Of a stretch of 64,000 nucleotides of DNA, positions 38,513-48,339 are shown piece after piece. The notes below the pieces were generated by a model. That model worked only from the letters and a program-made list of their open reading frames with translations, was not told where the DNA came from and searched no databases. A program made the position numbers and the translations under genes. How positions within the stretch are numbered: position 1 is the stretch's first letter; every line of letters begins with the position of its first letter. The stretch covers positions 11,088,635 to 11,152,634 of the forward strand of contig NC_087079.1 in assembly GCF_026151205.1 (NCBI RefSeq). The letters are read 5' to 3'. This stretch comes from Bolinopsis microptera (Eukaryota; Ctenophora; Tentaculata; Lobata; Bolinopsidae).

Positions 38513-38820
38513 CAGTGGCGTAACGTTGCCTGTAGGTGCCCCTGCCGAAAATGCAACCCCCTGTTGGACCCCCTCCCCTTTTGGGGCCCCCTCCCCTTTT
38601 GGCGCCCCTCCCTAAAATTGAACAAATTAGGTGATTTTAGAGGATACGCCGATAAATTTTCTAAAAAAGTGTGTTTCTAGAGCAAAACGCGCAGTTTTGC
38701 TAGAACCTCAGTTAAGTTTTTCAAAATTGTCCCACATTCAATCAAAGATTTTGCGCCCCCCTAAGATGGCCTCCCCCCACCCACACAGCAGGGTCAGCGG
38801 GGCCCTTCGTTACGCCACTG
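38513..38820. mobile_element. hAT-like MITE
   Basis: 308 bp with perfect 13-bp terminal inverted repeats, CAGTGGCGTAACG at 38513 and CGTTACGCCACTG ending at 38820. CAGTGGCG is a common hAT terminus. The flanks (AAATAAAC and AAATTTAA) are only loosely alike, so a clean 8-bp target duplication is not shown. The interior has two CCCCCTCCCCTTTTGG copies and no ORF of note. Confidence 0.75.
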
Positions 38821-39100
38821 AAATTTAAACCATTTGCAGCTTTAAATGTAACAGTGATGGGGGAGATGTTAAATAACCTTTCAAAGTCTGCCACATTTCC
38901 CCAACACCCAATTTGGATTTAATGTCATGGTCAGTGTAATAAATTCTAATTTCTAATTTTCGATCTGACTACTTCGTCGAGTAGGCGAGGTGGTATAAGA
39001 CGTTAAAAAACTTTTGTATGCCCCGTTTTAAACATCAAACTGTAATTTAATGTAATTGCCAATGTAATAAAAACCATTAGTTAGGGAATAATGTAAAATG

Positions 39101-41028
39101 TCTGGGAAAAAATTTGCAACAAGCTGATTTTTACAGGAATGTGTTGTCCATAGTGTCAGGAACCACCCCAAAGAGTTTCCAATCTGGATCTGTTGAGCAA
39201 AAAAAGTTACAGCCAATTTTCTTCAGGCGCGTATGTCATCCTGAGGACCGCACTTGAAAAACTTGTAACTATCGTAATAAAGACCCCCAGGAGCACCATA
39301 AGACCATAGGGGGTGCAAAATGACCGCAATAGTGACATTGTGTGGGGCGAATCAGTGTTTCAGGGTCGTCAGATCTTTACTTATTGAGATAATTTCATTT
39401 TTATAGGCTAACCTCTCGAAAATTTACTAAAATTTTGAAATTTTACTTAAATTTGGAAATTTAGCAAAATTGTTGTACAATTAAAACATTGTCTAGTTAT
39501 CAGTATTCAAGTTCTAAAATTTACTTTCAATTGTCAATTGATCCTTATATTAGTATAGTAAATAATATACATATCACATCAAATTCTGTAAAAAAAGGTC
39601 CTGAATTATTAGCATGGTGTCTTTGATTGGCAACTATTAGGTCACTTCTGGCTATCCCATTTCCTCAGAGTTGTTTGATTCTCCTGAATCGTCCTGTCTT
39701 TCGGGTGCATTAGTGCAACTTAATCCATGACATTGGCCACATGCAGGTAGACATTTAAAGCCATACTTCCGTCAGGAACACCTTAAGTACTTACAAGGGT
39801 TCTCAACCTCCACCGAGCAATTGCAGCAAATGAGGTTGAGCATCCCTGCCGGGGCAATTGCAGCTTTAGTCGGGATTGGCAGGTAGTATCCTTCAGAACT
39901 CATCTCCCATCCATAATGTAGTGGATTTAGACTTGCAGTGTCGAGTGTCACCCAGTTATGGTACTGAAGATATGATCTTAATATATGCTCAGTTGCAGAG
40001 GATGTAGACGGTGGTAGCCTTGATGGGTTGAGTTTTTTCTTTGCTATCATTCTACTGTAGCTGTAAGCTGAGAAATCTGAGAGTTTCAAGTGCCTTGGTT
40101 TTATCTCCATAGATATGTTGAAACAAGGAGTTAGGAGAGGCCAGCTTCAATTACTTCATTTGTTGAAACTCTCACAGTGAGTAATGATGCTAAATGACCC
40201 TCCTCATGAAGAGAAACTGCCTTTTTCAATATCTTCACCTTACCAAAGCCATGTATACTGCTGACCGTGTCACATCCTGGGAAACTGTGAACAAACAGTA
40301 ATATGTGTTTTATGTTGGCATCAAGAGCATTTACTATTTTACTGATCGAGTGTGAGCCGTTTCTTGTCGTCATCACAATTTCATTGTCATTCTCAGTAAA
40401 ATGATGAATAAGGAGGCAAAGTATATCAGTATCCTCTGCTTTTACCTCAACATTTTCGTAGAAGGACAAGTTTAAAGCTTTACTAGCTACCATGGTATCA
40501 GCATCATCAGTAGCTACATGTACTTCAATTCCATGTTCTGTAAAAACGTTCGACAGAAGCTTTATAAGCTCATGGTTGTTCTTTGAGTTGCTGAACAGTT
40601 TTTTCATCGGAACTGTGCACACAGTAGTACTTTTAATAGCTATATCAGAGCAGTATGCCTTGATTCTTCGCTGATGCTCTTATTGCTCATGATCTTTTGT
40701 TGATCGGGCATAGCCATCAAACACAACAATCACTTTCCGCTGTTCGGATTTCGGAACTAGCTTAAGGTATTCATTAGCTATGTCGCCGTATGTTTCAAAG
40801 CCTGTGAACGAGGTAACTTGATAGAGTAGCCATCCACCATCAATTATTAATGGAGAGGATGGGTTGCTAAATGTCACAGTACAATCAACAACATTCTTGA
40901 GGTATTGCCCAAGGGCTGCCTTGTTTGCCTTTCTCATCAACTGCTCATTGTTAAAAAGACTCATTGGCATTGCTGTGAGCTCATATTGGAAGCTTTCCTC
41001 CAGTGTAGACTCTCGTTCTGATGCAAAG
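39101..41028 (-). repeat. left arm of a large inverted duplication
   Basis: About 1.93 kb, nearly identical to the reverse complement of 48585-50504. The visible differences are few: an extra 8 bp (CTTATGGT) near 39310 and several substitutions such as CAA here against TAA in the right arm. The 7.6 kb spacer holds the LINE. The outer border is sharp at 39101. The inner border at 41028 coincides with the truncated start of LINE ORF1. Confidence 0.92.
39652..41028 (-). pseudogene. decayed FEN/PIN-like nuclease gene, left copy
   Basis: Read on the minus strand, this is a piece of a repetitive animal gene family resembling XPG/FEN 5' nucleases. Conserved-looking acidic motifs are DDADTMVA, AEDTDIL and FPGCDT, with HGFGK after them. 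A Cys-rich tail follows (CCNCSVEV...C, then CGQCHGLSC past a stop). Frame breaks: a TAA after STKDHEQ (about 40682), a frameshift with stops near 40110-40130, and a TGA where a Cys is expected (about 39774). The N-terminal part is cut off at the arm border 41028. Here the codon before YELTAMPMSL is CAA, not the extra stop found in the right copy. Confidence 0.75.
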
Positions 41029-42467
41029 CAGGTCGAGGTCAGTACTCCAAAGCTCTACGGCTGCATCTTGAGCAGATTACCGTACTTGAGATTCAGTATG
41101 GGGCACTAGTCAAAACGTTCAAGGTCGTAGGTCTGCACACAGTTCGATATAATGAACACGAGTGGTCTGGTGTGTGGACAGACCTGTCGATCGAACAGCG
41201 ACTAATGAAGGCTGCAAATTCATCAGGGGGTTTGTCTAGAGGGAGAATGCGAACTCATGAATCTGCCCATAAGTTATGGACTGCAACCCTCAATCAAATG
41301 GCGTTGATAAACGAGAGTGTCGATGACACAACAACAAAAGCCTCTAGTGCTAATCACTCAGATCTTAGCAAATCTTCTGTACAGAAAAATATTGCAGTGT
41401 TTACCAAGCTGTTGTGTTGGTTTAAAGATTTTAGTCCACCCAGCTCGTCTGAAATTCCCCAGCCATTAGTAACAGCCATAGACAAAGTAGCATCCCACTG
41501 TGAGCTCACACATAGGCCTAATTCAGTACTAATAAACTATTATCCTCCACCAGACAATGCTACTTTGTGCAATGGCCTAGCCTTTCATTCCGATGACGAA
41601 CCTGACATCTTAGCAGATTCAGAAATTGCAACCATCAGTATTGGTGACGTGAGAAAAGTCAGCTTCAGGCCTATTCATAGTGTAGTAGACACTTCCGACC
41701 ATCCTAGTTGTCTTAATCCAGCCTCAAACTCCGTATACATCATGACACGGTCCTCCCAGGCATGGTATCAGCATAGTATAGGATCAGGAGACCCAGTTTC
41801 ACCATCCAGTCAGCTCCCTGTGCAAACAGGCCGGTATTCCATCACACTCAGAACCATAAGCAAGCAGTTCAAACGTAGCACTGTGATACTTGGAGACTCA
41901 AACACAAAGAACATCAAGTTTGGGTCTGGAACAGGTACTATGGGTCAATCCTTCCCTGGTATGCGAGCCAAAGCTAGCAAGATCAGCAACATTGACCCGT
42001 CACTGTGCATAGGATACAGCAATGCTGTTATTGTGTGTGGGACGAATGATCTCCGGACTGAGAACTTGAAATCTCCTAACGATGTTCATCAACTCGTGGA
42101 TATTCTCCACTTGAAGCTACAACAGATCCAGACTATATGCCCTCGTATTAAGATATTTGTTACCGCTGTGTTGCCTTCGCGATTTCCCCGCATGAACATG
42201 AACATCATCATGTTCAACAGACTTGTCTATGATATGCTTGAGTCAAGCTTCGAGCAAAGCGTGTGGCAGATCGGTGTCTATCACTTCGTTGATAACAATG
42301 GTCTGCTTGCCATGAACTTGACCAGAGATGGGGATGAGATACATCTTGGCAACCGCGGTCTATCTAAGTTTGTGAGATGTGTTAAACATTGGGTGTATGT
42401 GCGTGAGAAACTTGAGAGAACTAGACAGAGGAAACCTGGTCAGACAGTGGGATATGATCCCACTTGA
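41022..42467 (+). CDS. LINE ORF1: AlkB-like 2OG-Fe(II) oxygenase region fused to SGNH hydrolase
   Basis: Open from 41022 (stop TGA at 41019-41021 at the arm junction) to TGA 42465-42467. The first in-frame ATG is 41205, so the N-terminus is probably truncated. Numbering from 41172: region 110-230 matches the AlkB fold pattern, NSVLINYY, then HSDDE with Fe ligands H139 and D141, IGDVRKVSF, a third ligand H201 in WYQHSI, and RYSITLR (R221, R227), matching the AlkB RxNxTxR signature with Ser for Asn. Region 235-405 is an SGNH/GDSL-type esterase: GDSNT (S243), CGTNDLR (N292) and GDEIHL (D388, H391). Esterase-bearing ORF1 proteins are known in CR1 LINEs; the oxygenase is the odd part. Role inferred: acting on LINE RNA/cDNA or lipid substrates during retrotransposition. 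Confidence 0.82.
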   Translation, partial: CKAGRGQYSKALRLHLEQITVLEIQYGALVKTFKVVGLHTVRYNEHEWSGVWTDLSIEQRLMKAANSSGGLSRGRMRTHESAHKLWTATLNQMALINESVDDTTTKASSANHSDLSKSSVQKNIAVFTKLLCWFKDFSPPSSSEIPQPLVTAIDKVASHCELTHRPNSVLINYYPPPDNATLCNGLAFHSDDEPDILADSEIATISIGDVRKVSFRPIHSVVDTSDHPSCLNPASNSVYIMTRSSQAWYQHSIGSGDPVSPSSQLPVQTGRYSITLRTISKQFKRSTVILGDSNTKNIKFGSGTGTMGQSFPGMRAKASKISNIDPSLCIGYSNAVIVCGTNDLRTENLKSPNDVHQLVDILHLKLQQIQTICPRIKIFVTAVLPSRFPRMNMNIIMFNRLVYDMLESSFEQSVWQIGVYHFVDNNGLLAMNLTRDGDEIHLGNRGLSKFVRCVKHWVYVREKLERTRQRKPGQTVGYDPT

Positions 42468-42472
42468 TCAAA

Positions 42473-44599
42473 ATGAACTTGAAAATCAATAAGGAGGTGT
42501 GCTATCCGTGCAGTAAGTCGATTAATATTGGGCAACCTATGCTTGAATGTGAAAACTGCACCAAAGTTATCCATACTAGATGTTTTAAATCTGCTAGTTT
42601 TAAGTGCAAGAATGGCCTATGGATGTGCCCAGAATGTGCACTTATCACAGAGGACAGGTACTGCCCCTTTGACAATCAAAACGATCTCGAAAAGTCGGAC
42701 AGGCCCTACAATGAGGGTGCAGAAGACACCCTCATCCAAAAATTTTGTCATACCCTCGAGAGCTGTAAACGTTATTCCAAACGTGAATTCACAGAAGTAG
42801 CTACAAAAATCAGCAGTGGTGATGGGTCCTTCCTCTCAGCACTGTTCCTCAACATTGATGGCAATGCCAGTAATTTCGATACATTCCAAGTTGAACTCAA
42901 ACGATTATCTCATCCATTTGATGTTCTTGGACTTGCTGAAACCAACGTTGGTAGTAGCTTACAAGAATTATACCAGATCCCATCTTACACCAGTTTTTAT
43001 CAAAATACCCTCCCAGATAAGAAAAAGGGCACTGGGGTTGCGCTTTATGTCTCAGACAACCTTAACACTGTTGTCCTAGAAAAGTTATCCTACTGTACTG
43101 TAAACATTGAATGCTTATTCGCCGAAATCACTGATAGCACTGGTGTTGGGGTTGTCTACGGAGTTGTATACCGTCCCCCTAGTGGCTGCCTTGAGGCTTT
43201 TTGTGAAACTTTACAAACCATTGCTAAGCAGATATCCGGCAAGCCCTTTCGTTTGCTTGGCGACTTTAACTCAGACCTCTTCAAAGTTTCGTCACACAAC
43301 CAGTTATTTGAAGACACTATAATTAGTAATGGTTTGTATCCATCCATCTCAATTGCTACCCACTTCCGGCCTAATTGTAAAAACTCGTGTATAGATAACA
43401 TCCTAGTTAGTGATATTGATAATGTTTTGCTCTCTGGTGTACTTCAGGATAGATTAAGTGAACACACGTTCATATTCTCCTTCACCTCAACCCCGGCCCC
43501 AAGAAATAAGAACAATGAAAAACATGTCCGCTACTACGACTACTCAAGTACCAAGCTTAAAAATTTTGTTTCTGACCTTGAGGTGAAGGTGAATCAGCTG
43601 TCCCAATCTTCAGATTTTTGCGAATTTGTCGATTGCTTCAAATCCACCCTTGACAAGCACTGTAAATTAGAAGTACCGAAAACGACCAAAAGAACACCAA
43701 AGCTTAATCCTTGGATTACAGATGGAATCATCCTCTCAATTGACAGAAAACATGAGCTTTGTAAAGAATGGTCAGATACAGTAACAAATAAAGATCCATC
43801 TGGCAATGTCCTTCTTTATAAGATATTTAGTGACTATCGTAGGATGCTTAAGGGTATCATAAAGGCAGCCAAACGCTCCTATTACTGTAACGAAATCTAT
43901 AAAAACATTGAAAGCAGTAAGAAAACTTGGCAGATAATAAATGAGCTTAGGGGCAAAAGAAAGAAAACAACCAAACCACCTTTCATCATCAATAATGAAA
44001 GAATCTCGAACCGGAGAGCAGTTGCCAATGGTTTTAATTCCTGGTTCGTATCAATTGCTCCCAAGCTCAATGAAACTATCACAACTGACTTGTCTTCTGG
44101 TATTCCAATTCTCCCCATGAAAACATTCCATGACTTCCTTAGCCCTAGTAACTCTCGATCTATTATGTTAGAGGACAGCACTCCTGAGGAGGTTCTAAGA
44201 ATAATCAAAGAATTCGAGAATGGAAAGGCCAGTGATATTCCCATAACCGTTATTAAAACTTCGTCCCACGTTATTGCACCAATTATTAGTAGATACTTAA
44301 ACAAGCTTATGTCAAATGGTATATTCCCTGATATACTTAAGACTGGCAGAATCACACCTGTCTTCAAAAAAGGTAATCCAGAAGAAATAGAAAACTACCG
44401 TCCTATATCCACCTTGTCCATATTTGGCAAAATATTTGAGAAAATCATATATTCTAGGATTTATTCGTTTGTCAGCTCTCAGGGAATAATATCTAAGACT
44501 CAGTTTGGTTTCAGGCAATCGCACTCAACCTCCCATGCAGTAAACTACTCTGTTGACCTCATATCCAGGGTTGCCGGCATTTTTGAGAGTCATTTTTAA
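42473..44599 (+). pseudogene. LINE ORF2, 5' part: PHD finger, AP endonuclease, start of RT
   Basis: ATG 42473 lies 5 nt after the ORF1 stop, an arrangement suited to reinitiation. Residues 10-55 form a C4HC3 PHD-type zinc finger (C10, C13, C26, C29, H34, C37, C52, C55). Residues about 120-340 are an APE-type endonuclease: LNIDGN, GLAETNV, YRPPSG, GDFNSD (about 262) and SEHTF (about 328). RT begins near 585 with ITPVFKKGN, NYRPIS (about 640) and TQFGFRQ. The native frame ends at the insertion point 44565; the last residues to 44599 are read from the inserted element and end at a foreign stop. The 3' part continues at 46448. Confidence 0.9.
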
Positions 44600-46439
44600 G
44601 GTTTTTTCACGTCTTTTAAGGCCCCTTTTGACCCATTTTTAAGGTCCAAAACAGTTAAATTCAAGGTTTTTTAAGGTCCACAGTGCGAAAGTTTGGACAA
44701 ACGTAATGCAATAAAGGTGCAAATTTAAGGTTTTTCAAGGTTTTCCGATACAGAAATTGCAATCATATCTAAAGGGGGAAGGTATAATTTCAGAAAACCC
44801 CAATTAGATCTACAACAAGCTAGGTATAATTTCAGAAAAACCCAATTAGATCTACAACAAGCTAGGTATAATTTCAGAAAAACCCAATTAGATCTACAAC
44901 AAGCTAGGTATAATTTCAAAAAAACCCAATTAGATCTACACCAAGCTAGGTATAATTTCAGAAAAACCCAATTAGATCTACAACAAGCTAGGTATAATTT
45001 CAGAAAAACCCAATTAGATCTACAACAAGCTAGGTATAATTTCAGAAAAACCCAATTAGATCTACACCAAGCTAGGTATAATTTCAGAAAAACCCAATTA
45101 GATCTACAACAAGCTAGGTATAATTTCAGAAAAACCCAATTAGATCTACACCAAGCTAGGTATAATTTCAGAAAAACCCAATTAGATCTACACCAAGCTA
45201 GGTATAATTTCAGAAAAACCCAATTAGATCTACAACAAGCTAGGTATAATTTCAGAAAAACCCAATTAGATCTACAACAAGCTAGGTATAATTTCAGAAA
45301 AACCCAATTAGATCTACACCAAGCTAGGTATAATTTCAGAAAAACCCAATTAGATCTACACTGAGCTAGGTATAATTTCAGAAAAACCCAATTAGATCTA
45401 CAACAAGCTAGGTATAATTTCAGAAAAACCCAATTAGATCTACACCAAGCTAGGTATAATTTCAGAAAAACCCAATAAGATCTACAACAAGCTAGGTATA
45501 ATTTCAGAAAACCCCAATTAGATGTACAACAAGCTAGGTATAGTTTCAGAAAAACCCATTTAGATCTACACCAAGCTAGGTATAATTTCAGAAAAACCCA
45601 ATTAGATCTACACCAAGCTAGGTATAATTTCAGAAAAACCCAATTAGATCTACAACAAGCTAGGTATAATTTCAGAAAAACCCAATTAGACCTACAACAA
45701 GCTAGGTATAATTTCAGAAAAACCCAATTAGATCTACACCAAGCTAGGTATAATTTCAGAAAAACCCAATTAGATCTACACCGAGCTAGGTATAATTTCA
45801 GAAAAACCCAATTAGATCTACACCGGGCTAGGTATAATTTCAGAAAAACCCAATTAGATCTACACCGAGCTAGGTATAATTTCAGAAAAACCCAATTAGA
45901 TCTACACCGAGCTCGGTATAATTTCAGAAAAACCCAATTAGATCTACAACAAGCTAGGTATAATTTCAGAAAACCCCAATTAGATGTACAACAAGCTAGG
46001 TATAATTTCAGAAAAACCCAATTAGATCTACAACAAGCTAGGTATAATTTAAGAAAAACCCAATTAGATCTACACCGAGCTAGGTATATTTTCAGAACAT
46101 CCAATCAGATCTACACCGAGCTAGCTATAATTTCAGAAAATCTTATCAGGTCTACACAGAGCTAGGTATAATTTCAGAATATCCAATCAGATCTACACCG
46201 AGCTAGGTATAAATTCAGAAAATCTTATCAGATCTACATCAAGCTAGGTACTTAGGTATAATTTCAAAAATTTTTACTAATCCAGAAAATCCATTTAGAT
46301 CTGTATGGAACCTTAAAAAACCTTAAAAACCCGAAAATTTGCCCGTTTTTCACGTCTTTTTTAAGGTTTTTTGCCCAAAATTGCCGTTTTTAAGGTTTTT
46401 AAGGTTTTTTAAGGTTTTTAAGGTCCCCCGGCAACCCTG
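44566..46439. mobile_element. hAT-like non-autonomous transposon carrying a minisatellite
   Basis: 1,874 bp with 12-bp terminal inverted repeats CAGGGTTGCCGG (44566) and CCGGCAACCCTG (ending 46439). It is flanked by an exact 8-bp target duplication CTCATATC at 44558-44565 and 46440-46447. An 8-bp duplication plus CAGGG ends is the hAT hallmark. Both subterminal zones are rich in TTTTTAAGG/CCTTAAAAA words. The middle is a 42-bp tandem array. There is no transposase. Removing the element and one target copy restores a continuous LINE ORF2 frame. Confidence 0.9.
44781..46262. repeat. 42-bp minisatellite, about 35 copies
   Basis: Unit AATTTCAGAAAAACCCAATT plus AGATCTACAACAAGCTAGGTAT. Most copies differ only at a few sites (ACAACAAG / ACACCAAG / ACACCGAG variants), and the last few near 46100-46260 are more divergent. 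Because 42 is a multiple of three, the minus strand reads as a 459-codon ORF of a 14-residue repeat (YLACCRSNWVFLKL and variants). That ORF is a by-product of the array. Confidence 0.95.
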
Positions 46440-46447
46440 CTCATATC

Positions 46448-47705
46448 TAAGCACATCAAATTGAAGCACCATGTGTTAGGCATATTCATCGACCTCAGCA
46501 AAGCTTTCGATACTATAGATCACTCAACATTACTTACCAAACTAGAAAGGTATGGCATCCGTGGCGTGGCAAACGATCTGATCAAGAGCTACCTAACTAA
46601 TCGATTTCAGTACACTGATGTTGTAGGAGAAAAGTCCGACCTACTTCCAATAAAATTTGGGGTTCCCCAGGGGTCAATTCTCGGACCCCTTCTATTCCTA
46701 CTTTACATAAATGATATCTCTAATAGCTCTAGCTTGGGATCGTTTGTCACCTTTGCGGATGACACCAACATATTTGTTGTTGGTAAAACTGCACAAGAAG
46801 CATATGAACGCAGCAACGCCCTACTTTCAAACCTTCAAACATACATGCGGGCTAACAAGCTTCACATAAACATGTCAAAATGCTGCTACATTCACTTTAG
46901 ACCTAAGTCACGTACTGAAGCTAACGTTGAAGAAGAATTCATAATGAATATAGAAAACTACCCCATCAAAAGAGTAACGTCAGCTAGATTTTTAGGAGTC
47001 GTCATTGACGAAAATCTAACATGGGAAGAACATATAATAGCCTTAAAACGAAAGCTTAACCATGCCACCTCAACTCTGTGTCGTCTACGCTGCTCCCTCC
47101 CAGAATTTCTCCACAGACAGTTATACTACACTCTTTTTGAATCCCATCTGTCGTACTGCATATCAGCATGGGGTGGGGCAGCTAAAAATCGTATAAGCTC
47201 AATATTCACTGCACAGAAGTACTGTCTGAGGGTCTTGTTTGGTGATAGAGCAGCCTACCTGGATAAATTCAAAACGTGTGTTCGAACCAGACCATTTACT
47301 GACCAGAAACTTGATAGTAAATTCTATAAAAAGGAGCACACTAAACCTCTGTTTAAAATCAACGAGATACTCACTGTACAAAATCTTTATACTTACCATA
47401 GCTACATAGAATTATTCAAGATCATGAAGTTTTCTACTCCTATGTCTATGTACGAAGAGTATTCTCGTTCTTCCAGGAAACCAATGCTTATTATCAATAA
47501 ACCGGATCCCCCAGACAACCATAACACGAGGTCAACGAAAATATGGAATATAATAACCCCTAACCTTAAAATCTTTGATTGTTCTGTTAGTATTTCTTGC
47601 CTGAAATCCAAACTGAAATCTTCACTACTTTCCAACCAGCATTGTCATGCCGTGTATGACTGGACAAATAAAGACTTTGATATTTGTAACCTTAAATTTT
47701 CGTAG
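46448..47705 (+). pseudogene. LINE ORF2, 3' part: reverse transcriptase core and C-terminus
   Basis: Continues the RT after the transposon insertion, in a frame shifted by the 1,882-bp insertion. It shows DLSKAFDTIDH (RT motif A), GVPQGSILGP (motif B), FADDTNIF (catalytic YxDD-type motif C near 46752), ARFLGVVIDENLTW (motif E-like) and the usual C-terminal region, with stop TAG at 47703-47705. Joined to the 5' part the ORF would be about 1,116 codons. No other lesion is seen in it. Confidence 0.9.
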
Positions 47706-48297
47706 GCTCCTGCAGGGATTCCACCTGACCTCCAAAATTTCATGACCAAATCGACATACTCTGCCAGCGTATTCCTCTGTCAAGTTAAATGTGATGTGTG
47801 AGTGAGTAAGTGTAGTGTAAAGAGATCCTATTTTTATATCCAATTTGAATTCTAATAAAGACCCTAAGCATTATGATCAAATTTTTAGTACAATAGTTAT
47901 ATCAGGGTTGACATCTATGATTAATATTATAACCCAATATTCATTTCTTTTTCTCCCTTAAATTTAAACCCCCGGCCCCCATTGAACACCCAAAATACCT
48001 ACCGTCCTTAATAATCGTAAAGACCATTTGTTACAAAATAGCTGCTAGAATAATGCATGCCAAATATTCCCTCTTACACCCACAAATTATAATGCCTTCC
48101 TATCAACGCCTCTAATTTGGTCATTAATCAACCAGACTAGCGTTTTGGTGTGTACAAAAGCTACCAGCCAGTACATTCCTTGCCCCGCTAGTTGATTGTC
48201 AAAAAATCATACAGCTCAGAACAAACGGCCATTTACCACTAAGAGCATTATATGTTTTCATTTGTTTAAATTTTATGCTGTAAAATGTGCTAAAACT

Positions 48298-48336
48298 TTG
48301 ATTATTTGTTTAATTGATTATTTGTTTAATTGAGCT
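48298..48336 (+). repeat. short tandem repeat, probable LINE 3' terminus
   Basis: TTGATTATTTGTTTAAT is repeated twice just before the resumed FEN/PIN-like coding sequence at 48340. Its position at the LINE/host-repeat border fits a CR1/L2-style 3' end. Confidence 0.5.
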
Positions 48337-48339
48337 GAT

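Larger units (their letters stand above)
41022..48336 (+). mobile_element. 5'-truncated CR1/L2-like LINE interrupted by a hAT-like element
   Basis: A non-LTR retrotransposon with two tightly spaced ORFs: ORF1 (AlkB-like plus SGNH) ends at 42467 and ORF2 (PHD, endonuclease, RT) starts at ATG 42473. The 5' end is lost at the junction with the left duplication arm. The 3' non-coding region runs from 47706 to a short tandem TGATTATTTGTTTAAT motif near 48298-48336, the likely terminus since CR1/L2 elements end in short repeats rather than poly-A. ORF2 would be open throughout but for the insertion at 44566-46439, so the copy is young. Confidence 0.85.

Noticed and set aside
41022-42467. Host AlkB-homologue gene
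   Set aside because: It is fused in one frame to an SGNH domain, lacks introns and abuts LINE ORF2 by 5 nt, so it is LINE ORF1.
44725-46104. 459-codon repeat protein as a real gene
   Set aside because: Explained by a 42-bp tandem array inside a hAT-like element; no promoter, introns or flanking domain.
44781-46262. CRISPR array
   Set aside because: Units are contiguous with no unique spacers, and the window is eukaryotic.
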